From Deltaproteobacteria bacterium UBA3076 (GTDB taxonomy: Bacteria > Desulfobacterota > Dissulfuribacteria > Dissulfuribacterales > UBA3076), in the NCBI GenBank assembly GCA_002367355.1, contig DFBQ01000082.1, forward strand, positions 1 through 12,987: a stretch of 12,987 bases of DNA, read 5' to 3'. Positions 7,300-12,987 of this stretch are shown in pieces (position 1 is the first letter of the stretch; every line of letters starts with the position of its first letter). The notes beneath the pieces are model-generated. The model made no database searches. It was not told the origin of the DNA and saw nothing but the letters and a program-made list of their open reading frames with translations. The translations under genes and the position numbers were made by a program.

Positions 7300-8559
7300 C
7301 TATCTCCTTATCTGGCCATCACCAAAGGCTATGAATTTCATGGTAGTGAGTTCCTCAAGCCCCATAGGGCCATAGGCATGCAGCTTGGATGTGCTGATTC
7401 CTATCTCTGCTCCAAGGCCTAACTCTCCCCCGTCATTAAAGCGGGTTGAGGCATTGACGATAACCAGAGAGGCATCCACCTCTGACAGAAACCTCCTCGC
7501 CCTTGCGTAATCCCTTGTGACTATGGCATCAGTGTGATTCGAGCCATAACGGGCAATATAGTCCATGGCCTCATCCATACCGGCAACCACCTTTACAGCA
7601 AGGACCAGGTCCAAAAACTCCTTTCCCCAGTCCTCATCAGTAGCTGCTTTGGCAAAGGGCACCAAACGGCAGGTGCGCTCACACCCCCGAAGTTCCACAC
7701 CGGCATCCTTGAACGACTCAGCCATTAAGGGCAAAAACTTATCTGCAATATCTCTGTGTACAAGCATACCTTCCATGGCATTACAGACCCCGGGCCTATG
7801 CACCTTGGAATTAAAACAGACCTCTTCGGCCATATTCAGGTCGGCCCATTTGTCTACATATACATGACACACGCCCTTGTAGTGCTTCAGCACAGGGATG
7901 CGGGAATGCTCGGCCACAAAACGGATAAGGCCTTCACCTCCCCTTGGGATTATGACATCTATTTCCTCTTCCCTCTTCAGAAGCTCTGTGACTGCCGCCC
8001 TGTCAGTGGTTGAGACTAACTGCACCGCCTCACCGGGTACTGAAAACTCTTTCAGCACCTCCTGTAGTATGGAGGCCAGGGCCAGGTTGGAACAAAGGGC
8101 GTCCGATCCGCCTTTAAGTATTATGGCGTTTCCTGCCTTGAGACACAGACCCGCTGCGTCTATGGTGACATTCGGCCTGGATTCGTAAATCATTCCGATT
8201 ACACCCAGGGGTATTCGAACCCTGCCCACTGTGAGGCCGTTGGGTCTCTTCCACATCTTTGGAATCTCGCCCACAGGATCTGGAAGGGCCACCACGTCCC
8301 GAAGTCCTTCAGTCATGGAATCAATAACCTTGTCCGACAGTCTCAGCCGATCCATAAAGGCAGAAGTAACACCTTTTCCCTTTGCCTTTATAAGGTCTTT
8401 TTCGTTCTCTTCCTGCAGCTTTTCCCGGGCCTCTATTATTCGTTCCGCAGTCCTCAACAGAACATCGTTCTTCACAGTAGTCGAGAGCTTTGCTACTTCC
8501 CTGGCTGCTTTTTTCGCCTCTATCGCCATTTTTGCTATTAAAGTCTGTGTTTCGCTCAT
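7300..8559 (-). CDS. proA: Glutamate-5-semialdehyde dehydrogenase (gamma-glutamyl phosphate reductase)
   Basis: A 419-residue cytoplasmic enzyme of the aldehyde dehydrogenase superfamily. It reduces gamma-glutamyl phosphate with NADPH to glutamate-5-semialdehyde in the second step of proline synthesis. Family motifs: [18 protein letters not shown] (115-132), [14 protein letters not shown] (141-154), IPRGGEGLI (204-212) and the catalytic-cysteine segment [14 protein letters not shown] (251-264, Cys259). [20 protein letters not shown] (364-383) and [14 protein letters not shown] (393-406) complete the C-terminal half. Length is normal for the family. Its ATG overlaps the proB TAA by one base (TAATG) and its TAG is followed one base later by the nadD GTG, so it sits in a tightly coupled proB-proA-nadD run. 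Confidence 0.97.
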   Translation of the reverse strand: MSETQTLIAKMAIEAKKAAREVAKLSTTVKNDVLLRTAERIIEAREKLQEENEKDLIKAKGKGVTSAFMDRLRLSDKVIDSMTEGLRDVVALPDPVGEIPKMWKRPNGLTVGRVRIPLGVIGMIYESRPNVTIDAAGLCLKAGNAIILKGGSDALCSNLALASILQEVLKEFSVPGEAVQLVSTTDRAAVTELLKREEEIDVIIPRGGEGLIRFVAEHSRIPVLKHYKGVCHVYVDKWADLNMAEEVCFNSKVHRPGVCNAMEGMLVHRDIADKFLPLMAESFKDAGVELRGCERTCRLVPFAKAATDEDWGKEFLDLVLAVKVVAGMDEAMDYIARYGSNHTDAIVTRDYARARRFLSEVDASLVIVNASTRFNDGGELGLGAEIGISTSKLHAYGPMGLEELTTMKFIAFGDGQIRR

Positions 8560-9698
8560 TATAAAATCACCATATTATCCCTGTGTATGACCTCACTCGT
8601 TCCTTGATGACCGATTATGTCATATATTTCACCTGTCTGGCAACCACAAATCTTGCGAATGTCCTGAGAATTGTAGTTGCTGAGCCCTACAGCGACCTCT
8701 TTTCCCGAACCATCACAACACACCACACAGGCTCCGGCCTCAAAATCGTCCAGAACTCCTCTAATCCCGACAGGCAAAAGGCTCTTACCATTATCCACCA
8801 TTGCCTTGACTGCTCCCTCGTCGATTTCAAGAGTGCCTTCTCGATCAAGTGCAAATACGATCCAGGGCTTTCGCCCGTGTATCCTTCTCTTACTGGCGCA
8901 AAACAGCGTGCCTATGTCTTCTCCTGCAAAGAGCCGCGTCAATATCCGGTCAGTCCTTCCTTTAGCAACCACCATAGGGACACCGCAAGCAGTCACCATT
9001 TGGGCTGCCTCCAATTTAGACTTCATACCTCCGCGGCCGGCCCTTCCCAGGTAATCACTGGCAAGATCAGTTATTGATTTATCTACCTTAGAGACCTCTG
9101 AAATACGCTGTGCATCAGCCTTCTCTCTTGGATCTCTGTCATAAAGCCCATCCACATCACTCAGGCATATAAGGACCTCTGCCTCCACCAAATTCACAAT
9201 CAGCACAGATAGGGCGTCATTATCAGTGAACTGAAGCTCCTCTGTGGCCACGGTATCATTTTCATTGATAATCGGGATAATGCCCCACTGTAACAAGGTT
9301 CTTAAGGTATTTTTTGCATTAAGATAGCGATACCTTGAAACCAGTCCTTCCCTGGTGAGCAAAATCTGGGCTACGCGAATACCGTGATTTCTAAAGGCAT
9401 CCTCATAGGCCTGAATGAGACGCCCCTGCCCGACTGCGGCCATTGCCTGTTTCTCAGGAACGGTTTTAGGTGCCTGAAGCTCAAGCAGTTTTCCCATGCC
9501 GGCAGCTATGGCCCCGGAGGAAACAATGGTAACCTCCCGATCTTCCGTGCGGAGTGAGGCAACCTGGGCGCAAAGATCGGCTATTACTTGATCATCAAGG
9601 CCATTTTCGTCAGTGAGAACAGCGCTTCCCACCTTGATTACAAGCCTGCGTACGGATTGTAAAAACTTACGGCCCTGTACCTGAGACCTGATTTCCAT
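8559..9698 (-). CDS. proB: Glutamate 5-kinase
   Basis: A 379-residue cytoplasmic enzyme that phosphorylates glutamate to gamma-glutamyl phosphate, the first and feedback-regulated step of proline synthesis. An amino-acid kinase domain (about 16-255) carries [11 protein letters not shown] (19-29), SSGAIAAGM (60-68), INENDTV (144-150), FTDNDALS (157-164) and [12 protein letters not shown] (221-232). A PUA domain follows (about 285-372, with GIRGV and the C-terminal HRDN). The domain set and length match the long ProB type. The ATG at 9698 has only a distant GGAG about 13 bases upstream and an N-terminal tail of about 15 residues before the kinase core, with no better internal Met. It lies 72 bp after obgE, across a heptamer repeat. 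Confidence 0.97.
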   Translation of the reverse strand: MEIRSQVQGRKFLQSVRRLVIKVGSAVLTDENGLDDQVIADLCAQVASLRTEDREVTIVSSGAIAAGMGKLLELQAPKTVPEKQAMAAVGQGRLIQAYEDAFRNHGIRVAQILLTREGLVSRYRYLNAKNTLRTLLQWGIIPIINENDTVATEELQFTDNDALSVLIVNLVEAEVLICLSDVDGLYDRDPREKADAQRISEVSKVDKSITDLASDYLGRAGRGGMKSKLEAAQMVTACGVPMVVAKGRTDRILTRLFAGEDIGTLFCASKRRIHGRKPWIVFALDREGTLEIDEGAVKAMVDNGKSLLPVGIRGVLDDFEAGACVVCCDGSGKEVAVGLSNYNSQDIRKICGCQTGEIYDIIGHQGTSEVIHRDNMVIL

Positions 9699-9741
9699 TT
9701 ATTAAATTGTTCTCCAGCTCCTGCATGTTTATGATAATTGA

Positions 9742-9785
9742 GGAATTGTGAATTATTCAATCACCAATCATCAATCATCAATTCC
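9742..9785. repeat. Heptamer repeat covering the end of obgE
   Basis: Four 7-bp units run from 9758 to 9785: CAATCAC, CAATCAT twice, CAATTCC. The last unit, CAATTCC (9779-9785), is mirrored by GGAATTG at 9742-9748, so a weak inverted partner is present. The obgE stop codon (9771-9773) and its last four codons lie inside the units. It has the same 7-bp period as the repeats at 1169-1349 and 4935-5264, but a different sequence. Confidence 0.65.
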
Positions 9786-10775
9786 TAAATTCACTATCTG
9801 ATACAAATCCTCCATAAGCGAAGATACTCCAGATCCGGTAAGGGCTGAAATAGTATAGATCTTGTGGCCTTCTTCAGCCAGGATCTCTTTGGCTTCCTCC
9901 CTATCGCCCTCATCTGTAATATCTATCTTATTCAAGGCTATTGCCTGGGGCTTTTCAATAAGAGGTGCATGGTATTTTTTTATTTCCTCCCTGATGGTCT
10001 GATAGCTGCGCCGGACCGACTCTTTCCCTTGGGAGGCATCCAGAACATACAGCAGCACCTTGGTCCTCTCAATATGCCTTAAGAAATCAAGGCCCATACC
10101 GATGCCCTTGTGGGCCCCCTCAATAAGACCCGGTATGTCAGCTACTACCATGGTCCTATCATCAGAAAGTTCTACCACACCCAGATTCGGCACAAGAGTA
10201 GTAAAGGGATAATCTGCTATTTTGGGCCTTGCCGCGGATATCCTTGCGAGCAGGGTTGACTTCCCTGAATTGGGAAGCCCTATGAGGCCTACGTCACCAA
10301 TAAGCTTTAGTTCAAGAAGCAGCCATCGCTCATCCCCGGGCAGGCCAGGCTGAGCATTGCGGGGTGCCTGACGTGTTGAAGACACAAAACGGGCGTTTCC
10401 TTTCCCGCCCAGCCCTCCCTTGGCAGCAACCCAGTTTGTTGCCGGATCCGTGAGGTCTGCCAGCACAAAAACGTCCTCAGAATCCTTTACTACAGTACCA
10501 GGGGGTACTTCTATTACAATATCTGAACCGCTCTTGCCGTGCTGGTTTTCTCCTTTTCCTGCCCGACCCTTTTCTGCACTGAAGTGACGCTTTCTCCTAA
10601 AGGAAAGCAGTGTGTTAAGCCCGGTATTCACCCTGAGGATGACATCTCCCCCGCGGCCTCCGTCCCCGCCATCAGGTCCTCCCTTGGGGATAAAACGTGC
10701 CCGCCGAAAGCTTACACACCCGGCCCCTCCATCTCCAGCCTTGATGTATATTTTGGCCTGATCAACAAAGTCCAT
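9771..10775 (-). CDS. obgE: GTPase ObgE/CgtA
   Basis: A 334-residue GTPase that acts in large-ribosomal-subunit assembly and stress responses. The glycine-rich Obg fold (about 1-159) begins MDFVDQAKIYIKAGDGG and includes KGGPDGGDGGRGGDV (31-45). The G domain has G1 GLPNSGKST (166-174), switch I TT (192-193), G3 DIPG (213-216), G4 NKID (282-285) and G5 SAL (310-312). The C-terminal OCT extension seen in some homologues is missing; the protein ends soon after the G domain. The ATG at 10775 gives the standard Obg N-terminus. A longer frame starting with TTG at 10817 would use codons inside the MITE-like element and is rejected. A weak CAGGA serves as ribosome-binding site. The last residues (GIDD) are encoded by the heptamer repeat. 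Confidence 0.97.
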   Translation of the reverse strand: MDFVDQAKIYIKAGDGGAGCVSFRRARFIPKGGPDGGDGGRGGDVILRVNTGLNTLLSFRRKRHFSAEKGRAGKGENQHGKSGSDIVIEVPPGTVVKDSEDVFVLADLTDPATNWVAAKGGLGGKGNARFVSSTRQAPRNAQPGLPGDERWLLLELKLIGDVGLIGLPNSGKSTLLARISAARPKIADYPFTTLVPNLGVVELSDDRTMVVADIPGLIEGAHKGIGMGLDFLRHIERTKVLLYVLDASQGKESVRRSYQTIREEIKKYHAPLIEKPQAIALNKIDITDEGDREEAKEILAEEGHKIYTISALTGSGVSSLMEDLYQIVNLGIDD

Positions 10776-10792
10776 AAAATCCTGGCTATATA

Positions 10793-10870
10793 GTAACTTC
10801 TCAATAAGTCCGGGCAACAGTCACTGGATAGTCGCAAAATATGATTTGCCCAAACCTATTGAGAAATTAC
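10793..10870 (+). mobile_element. MITE-like element, copy B (78-bp short form)
   Basis: It starts GTAACTTCTCAATAAG and ends CTTATTGAG-like (CCTATTGAGAAATTAC). It therefore carries the same ends as copies A and C but lacks their inner ATTCCCGCG palindromes. On the minus strand its first 45 bases follow the left end of copy A almost base for base, then it turns back on itself, making the whole element one imperfect hairpin. The 8-mers outside are GCTATATA and GCTATCTA, a 7-of-8 match. It lies 17 bp upstream of the obgE ATG, so the obgE ribosome-binding site is native but anything further upstream has been displaced. Confidence 0.8.
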
Positions 10871-10874
10871 GCTA

Positions 10875-10892
10875 TCTATATCTATATCTATA
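10875..10892. repeat. TCTATA tandem repeat
   Basis: Three perfect copies of the hexamer TCTATA, starting inside the right-hand target-site copy of the MITE-like element. The stretch is very AT-rich and gives TATAGAT-like boxes on the minus strand toward obgE. It is probably just low-complexity DNA. Confidence 0.6.
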
Positions 10893-10909
10893 ATAAAATA
10901 AATTTCAGT

Positions 10910-10937
10910 TTGACATTTTTTATAAATGCTGTACTTT
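10910..10937 (+). promoter_or_regulatory. Candidate promoter toward the toxin-antitoxin pair
   Basis: A perfect -35 TTGACA (10910-10915) is followed after 16 bp by TACTTT (10932-10937), a weak -10 with three matches. It points to the AbrB/VapC pair, about 190 bp away, and would make the transcript pass through the 145-bp palindrome at 10958-11102. The pair may instead use a promoter inside or after that palindrome. Confidence 0.3.
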
Positions 10938-10957
10938 TTTAATAAATGTTTAACGTA

Positions 10958-11102
10958 TGAGCCTCTTGCAAAACTCAAGATTTTGTTCGAGGGCAAGGCG
11001 CGAGGAGGTAAAAAAGCGCAGTGTACTGGGGGGGTACCTGAGCACTTTTCACCAACGAGCAACGCAGCCATCGGGCAAAAGATGGGTTTTGCAAGAAACT
11101 CA
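10958..11102. mobile_element. 145-bp full-length palindromic element (second MITE-like family)
   Basis: The ends are TGAGCCTCTTGCAAAAC and GTTTTGCAAGAAACTCA, inverted repeats with two mismatches. Inner segments also pair: AGGTAAAAAAGCGC against GAGCACTTTTCACC, and GTAC on either side of a G-run at about 11028-11034 (TGGGGGGG). The whole element can fold as one long imperfect hairpin with that G-run near the tip. It codes for nothing convincing. It ends 21 bp before the antitoxin ATG, so it forms most of the leader. A target duplication could not be assigned confidently. It is unrelated in sequence to the GTAACTTCTC family. Confidence 0.7.
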
Positions 11103-11123
11103 CGATAACATCAGAGGCTCAAT

Positions 11124-11354
11124 ATGCAAACAATGAAAGTTCTTGCCAAAGGCCAGATAGTAATTCCGGCTTCAATTAGAAAAAAATACGATATTTATCC
11201 CGGATGTGAAATTCATTTTTTTGAATATGGAAACCTGATTTATCTTATACCTCCTGCCAAAGACCCTGTAACAGAGGCAATGGGCTGCCTTCCTGCAACT
11301 CCTTCACTATCAAAAAAATTGCTCAAGGAAAGAAAAAAGGACTTTGCGGAATAA
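11124..11354 (+). CDS. AbrB/MazE-type antitoxin (VapB-like)
   Basis: A 76-residue protein. Residues 4-45 form the swapped-hairpin AbrB DNA-binding fold, recognised by VLAKGQIVIPASIRKKYDI and the following GCEIHFFEYGNLIYLIP. The remaining basic tail (about 46-76) is likely the toxin-binding part. AbrB-type antitoxins neutralise their partner and usually repress their own operon, so autoregulation at the upstream palindromic DNA is possible but not shown. The ATG at 11124 has AGAGG six bases upstream. A second in-frame Met lies three codons in. The stop TAA shares its last base with the ATG of the PIN gene (TAATG), the usual coupled layout of a toxin-antitoxin pair. Transcription is opposite to the flanking ribosomal-protein and obgE genes. 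Confidence 0.88.
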   Translation: MQTMKVLAKGQIVIPASIRKKYDIYPGCEIHFFEYGNLIYLIPPAKDPVTEAMGCLPATPSLSKKLLKERKKDFAE

Positions 11355-11755
11355 TGCCTGATTATCTGTTTGACAGCCATGCACTCCTTGCTTTCTTTCA
11401 AAAAGAAAAAGGTGCTGAAGTTGTCGAAAAAATTTTACGTAAGGCATTCACTCAACAAATAGACAGGTTTATTTGTGTAATCAATCTTGGTGAAATCATT
11501 TATATTACAAAAAGACAGTTTGGTGAAGGCAAAAAGCTGGAGATATTAGGCAGAGTTTACCAATTGGGCTTCAAGGTCCTGCCGGTTCCGGATACTTTAG
11601 TCTTCAAGGCAGCCGAGCTTAAAGCCGAATATGCTATTTCATATGCTGACTGTTTTGCTTTGGCCTGTGCACTCGATCAATCTGCAATCCTGGTAACCGG
11701 CGATCCTGAATTTAAAAAAGTGACTACTCCGGTCAATATACACTGGATTCGCTAA
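11354..11755 (+). CDS. vapC: PIN-domain toxin (VapC-type ribonuclease)
   Basis: A 133-residue PIN-domain protein, the size expected for VapC toxins that cleave RNA, often tRNA or rRNA, when freed from the antitoxin. The acidic active-site residues are in place: Asp7 (YLFDSHALL), Glu47 (INLGEIIY), Asp99 (ISYADCFALA) and Asp117 (VTGDPEF), so it appears intact. It overlaps the antitoxin gene by one base and has only an AAGG run about 12 bases upstream, which suggests translation by coupling. The target RNA cannot be told from sequence. The gene ends 71 bp before the 3' end of rpmA, which converges on it; no strong terminator is visible in that gap. Confidence 0.92.
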   Translation: MPDYLFDSHALLAFFQKEKGAEVVEKILRKAFTQQIDRFICVINLGEIIYITKRQFGEGKKLEILGRVYQLGFKVLPVPDTLVFKAAELKAEYAISYADCFALACALDQSAILVTGDPEFKKVTTPVNIHWIR

Positions 11756-11826
11756 GGACACTGAGGACAGAGCTTTGTCGCCCGACAGATCAGATTGCTG
11801 AGGTCAGATTTTAGTAAATGGAGGGA

Positions 11827-12093
11827 TCAGGAAGCGGTGCTCTGCATAGGGTAGACGCTGATTCGCTGTCGATTTCGCACTATCTCGAACTTCACGACCC
11901 CGTCTGCTTTGGCAAACAAGGTATAATCCCTACCCATGCCCACATTTCGTCCTGGATGAAACTTGGTTCCCAACTGACGGACCAGGATGTTTCCGGCCCT
12001 TACGATCTGGCCGCCAAAGCGTTTTACGCCTCTGCGCTGGCCTTTACTGTCGCGGCCATTGCGTGAACTGCCACCGGCCTTTTTGTGTGCCAT
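11827..12093 (-). CDS. rpmA: 50S ribosomal protein L27
   Basis: The 88-residue protein is a normal bacterial L27, part of the peptidyl-transferase region of the large subunit. It begins [20 protein letters not shown] and has the [15 protein letters not shown] and [11 protein letters not shown] segments. There is no cleavable N-terminal extension as in Firmicutes. AAGGAGA at 12101-12107 precedes the ATG by seven bases and overlaps the rplU stop codon, so the two genes are coupled. The expected downstream partner obgE now lies about 1 kb away, beyond the toxin-antitoxin pair. Confidence 0.98.
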   Translation of the reverse strand: MAHKKAGGSSRNGRDSKGQRRGVKRFGGQIVRAGNILVRQLGTKFHPGRNVGMGRDYTLFAKADGVVKFEIVRNRQRISVYPMQSTAS

Positions 12094-12105
12094 GATTAAA
12101 TCTCC

Positions 12106-12417
12106 TTAGACACTGATCTCTTTAATCTCAAGGGTAGTGAAAGGTTGTCTGTGCCCGCGCTTGACCTTATAGCCCTTACGCCTTTTCTTCTTCATAACAA
12201 CTACTTTTTTACCACGGCCGTGCTCCAAAATCTGAGCTCGTACTGTGGCAGCTTCCACTACAGGCCTGCCGATTTTGGTTTGGGTATTGTCCACCACCAT
12301 CAGCACTTCAGGTATCTCGACCTCCGAACCTGCTTCAGCGTCGAGCTTTTCCACCCTGAGTACTTCCCCCGGACAAACCTTATATTGTTTTCCGCCTGTC
12401 TTAATAACAGCGTACAT
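12106..12417 (-). CDS. rplU: 50S ribosomal protein L21
   Basis: A 103-residue L21, a 23S-rRNA-binding protein of the large subunit, starting MYAVIKTGGKQYKV and ending with the RKGYKVKRGHRQPFT segment typical of the family. The start at 12417 is chosen because GGAGG lies five bases upstream and the protein then begins exactly as L21 normally does. The four-codon longer frame would start at a TTG overlapping that ribosome-binding site. It is followed 12 bp later by rpmA. A candidate promoter lies at 12457-12484. Confidence 0.98.
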   Translation of the reverse strand: MYAVIKTGGKQYKVCPGEVLRVEKLDAEAGSEVEIPEVLMVVDNTQTKIGRPVVEAATVRAQILEHGRGKKVVVMKKKRRKGYKVKRGHRQPFTTLEIKEISV

Positions 12418-12456
12418 GGTTTCCTCCAAGATTAACTAAAAAAACAACGAGATCAG

Positions 12457-12484
12457 AAATTAACATGAAATCAATAACTGTCAA
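12457..12484 (-). promoter_or_regulatory. Candidate sigma-70 promoter of rplU-rpmA
   Basis: The minus strand shows TTGACA (12479-12484), 16 bp, then TAATTT (12457-12462) preceded by TGT, giving an extended -10. The start site would fall about 30 bases before the rplU ATG. It lies 28 bp inside the edge of the MITE-like copy C, so the insertion spared this promoter. Confidence 0.5.
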
Positions 12485-12512
12485 GGATATTTGACTCTTA
12501 CTTAATTACTTT

Positions 12513-12660
12513 GTAACTTCTTAATAACTCAGGGTAAGATGTCTGGATTCCTGCTTTCGCAGGAATGACGGGCATTTACATCCAAACGTCATTCCGGCGA
12601 AAGCCGGAATCCAGTGAATAGTCGCAAAATGTAATCTACCCCAACTTATTGAGAAGTTAC
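12513..12660 (-). mobile_element. MITE-like element, copy C (148 bp, inverted relative to copy A)
   Basis: Read on the minus strand it starts GTAACTTCTCAATAAG and ends GTTATTAAGAAGTTAC. It includes the TTTTGCGACTATTCACTGG segment and two internal palindromes around GGATTCCGGC and GTCATTCCTGC, aligning with copy A over the full 148 bp. The 8-mers outside are ATTACTTT and GTTACTTT, a 7-of-8 match. Its end also supplies the last codons and stop of the neighbouring reading frame (12646-12987). Confidence 0.82.
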
Positions 12661-12987
12661 GTTACTTTTACCAAACTCGTGATGAATATTTTCAGGAATA
12701 ACAGCTATTGCCGCCTCAATATGGTCACAGAATATGTCACTGATGCCGGGATATAATCCAAGCCCCTCTCCTCCAATTGACACAGTAATCCCTTGGTCCT
12801 GGAGTAAGCGTTCACAGGGCACCGCATCTGCTTTGTTGTCGGGCATTTGAAGTACAGGGAGTACGTCTGCATACCCTCCGCCTCGCATCTGCAGCACCCT
12901 GTAAACGCTTACAGTTCGGTGGGTTGCGGTAAAACGGGCGTTGTAACCCCGTGAACGGTTACGTATAGTCTTAGCGTAAATATTCAG
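12646..12987 (-). CDS. Unrecognised reading frame running in from the window edge, ended by the MITE
   Basis: The frame is open from the right edge to a TAA at 12646-12648, about 113 codons. A GTG at 12897 or the ATG at 12888 could be starts if the gene is complete; with the GTG the product has 83 residues. The middle part (GITVSIGGEGLGLYPGISDI, then FCDHIEAAIAVIPENIHHEF) looks protein-like, but no family is recognised. The part toward the edge is basic and runs through repeated GTAAGCG-type motifs, which argues against coding there. The last residues (VTSQ) and the stop come from the MITE-like copy C. It is either a gene cut by that insertion or a chance frame. No other feature was found in 12661-12987 apart from the motif cluster. 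Confidence 0.3.
   Translation of the reverse strand: MNIYAKTIRNRSRGYNARFTATHRTVSVYRVLQMRGGGYADVLPVLQMPDNKADAVPCERLLQDQGITVSIGGEGLGLYPGISDIFCDHIEAAIAVIPENIHHEFGKSNVTSQ
12804..12962. repeat. Three GTAAGCGTTCAC-type near-palindromes
   Basis: Plus strand 12804-12819 reads GTAAGCGTTCACAGGG. Minus strand 12914-12899 reads GTAAGCGTTTACAGGG. Minus strand 12962-12947 reads GTAACCGTTCACGGGG. The first and second face each other and span 111 bp, with further partial matching inside. No 8-bp flanking duplication is evident. The motif could be ends of an IS66-like element or a LacI-type operator: TGTAAACGCTTACA at 12900-12913 fits the CcpA cre consensus, although CcpA itself belongs to Firmicutes. Confidence 0.5.

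Noticed and set aside
9758..9785. Short regular repeats as a CRISPR array
   Set aside because: Units are 7 bp with no spacers; none of the repeats in the window has the 25-40 bp repeat-spacer layout, and no cas gene is present.
10776..10817. A longer ObgE starting with TTG at 10817
   Set aside because: The extra 14 residues are encoded partly by the MITE end, and Obg proteins start at the equivalent of MDFVDQAKIY.
10856..11071. A 71-aa minus-strand frame across the palindromic elements
   Set aside because: It is made of MITE sequence and an AT-rich tract; such frames recur wherever the repeat does and show no domain.
11756..11826. Possible terminator between vapC and rpmA
   Set aside because: Only short stems are present (TGTC-GGGC-GACA and CTGA-GG-TCAG with TTTT); too weak to call for either strand.

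Overview
The window looks like a chromosomal segment of a Deltaproteobacterium (Desulfobacterota-like; inference). The grounds are the minus-strand order rplU-rpmA-obgE-proB-proA-nadD/rsfS, LonA followed by a PepT-like M20 peptidase, and intergenic spaces crowded with small palindromic repeats. No 16S or other phylogenetic marker was compared, so the assignment is tentative.

Layout. Positions 1-262 hold the tail of an unrecognised plus-strand reading frame, a doubtful 55-codon ORF and GC-rich hairpins. Two plus-strand genes follow: a short VIT1/CCC1-like membrane protein (275-772) and a membrane-anchored four-cysteine YHS/TRASH-type protein (875-1147). A large inverted repeat built of 7-bp units (1169-1349) separates them from the minus-strand block. 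Reading leftwards, that block contains rplU and rpmA (ribosomal proteins L21 and L27), obgE (ribosome-assembly GTPase), proB and proA (proline synthesis), an in-frame nadD-rsfS fusion (NAD synthesis plus ribosome silencing), an orphan OppF-type ATPase, lon, and an M20 aminopeptidase that overlaps the end of lon. Several junctions overlap or place the ribosome-binding site over the upstream stop codon, which suggests translational coupling (rplU/rpmA, proB/proA, proA/nadD, lon/M20).

The expected rpmA-obgE neighbourhood is interrupted by about 1 kb carrying an oppositely oriented AbrB/VapC (PIN) toxin-antitoxin pair and two different palindromic mobile-element remnants.

The main finds are in the non-coding DNA. 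(1) A MITE-like family has three copies (5051-5198, 10793-10870, 12513-12660). Each begins near GTAACTTCTCAATAAG and is flanked by an 8-bp duplication matching at 7 of 8 positions. (2) A second, 145-bp, full-length palindromic element lies at 10958-11102. (3) Three unrelated 7-bp tandem repeats sit at gene 3' ends, two as clear inverted pairs and one as a weak one. (4) An 8-bp tandem repeat lies inside the oppF-like gene, where gain or loss of one unit would shift the frame. (5) Three GTAAGCGTTCAC-type near-palindromes cluster near the right edge. I see no CRISPR array, tRNA or rRNA, and no clear multi-gene novel system. The genes themselves are mostly housekeeping.
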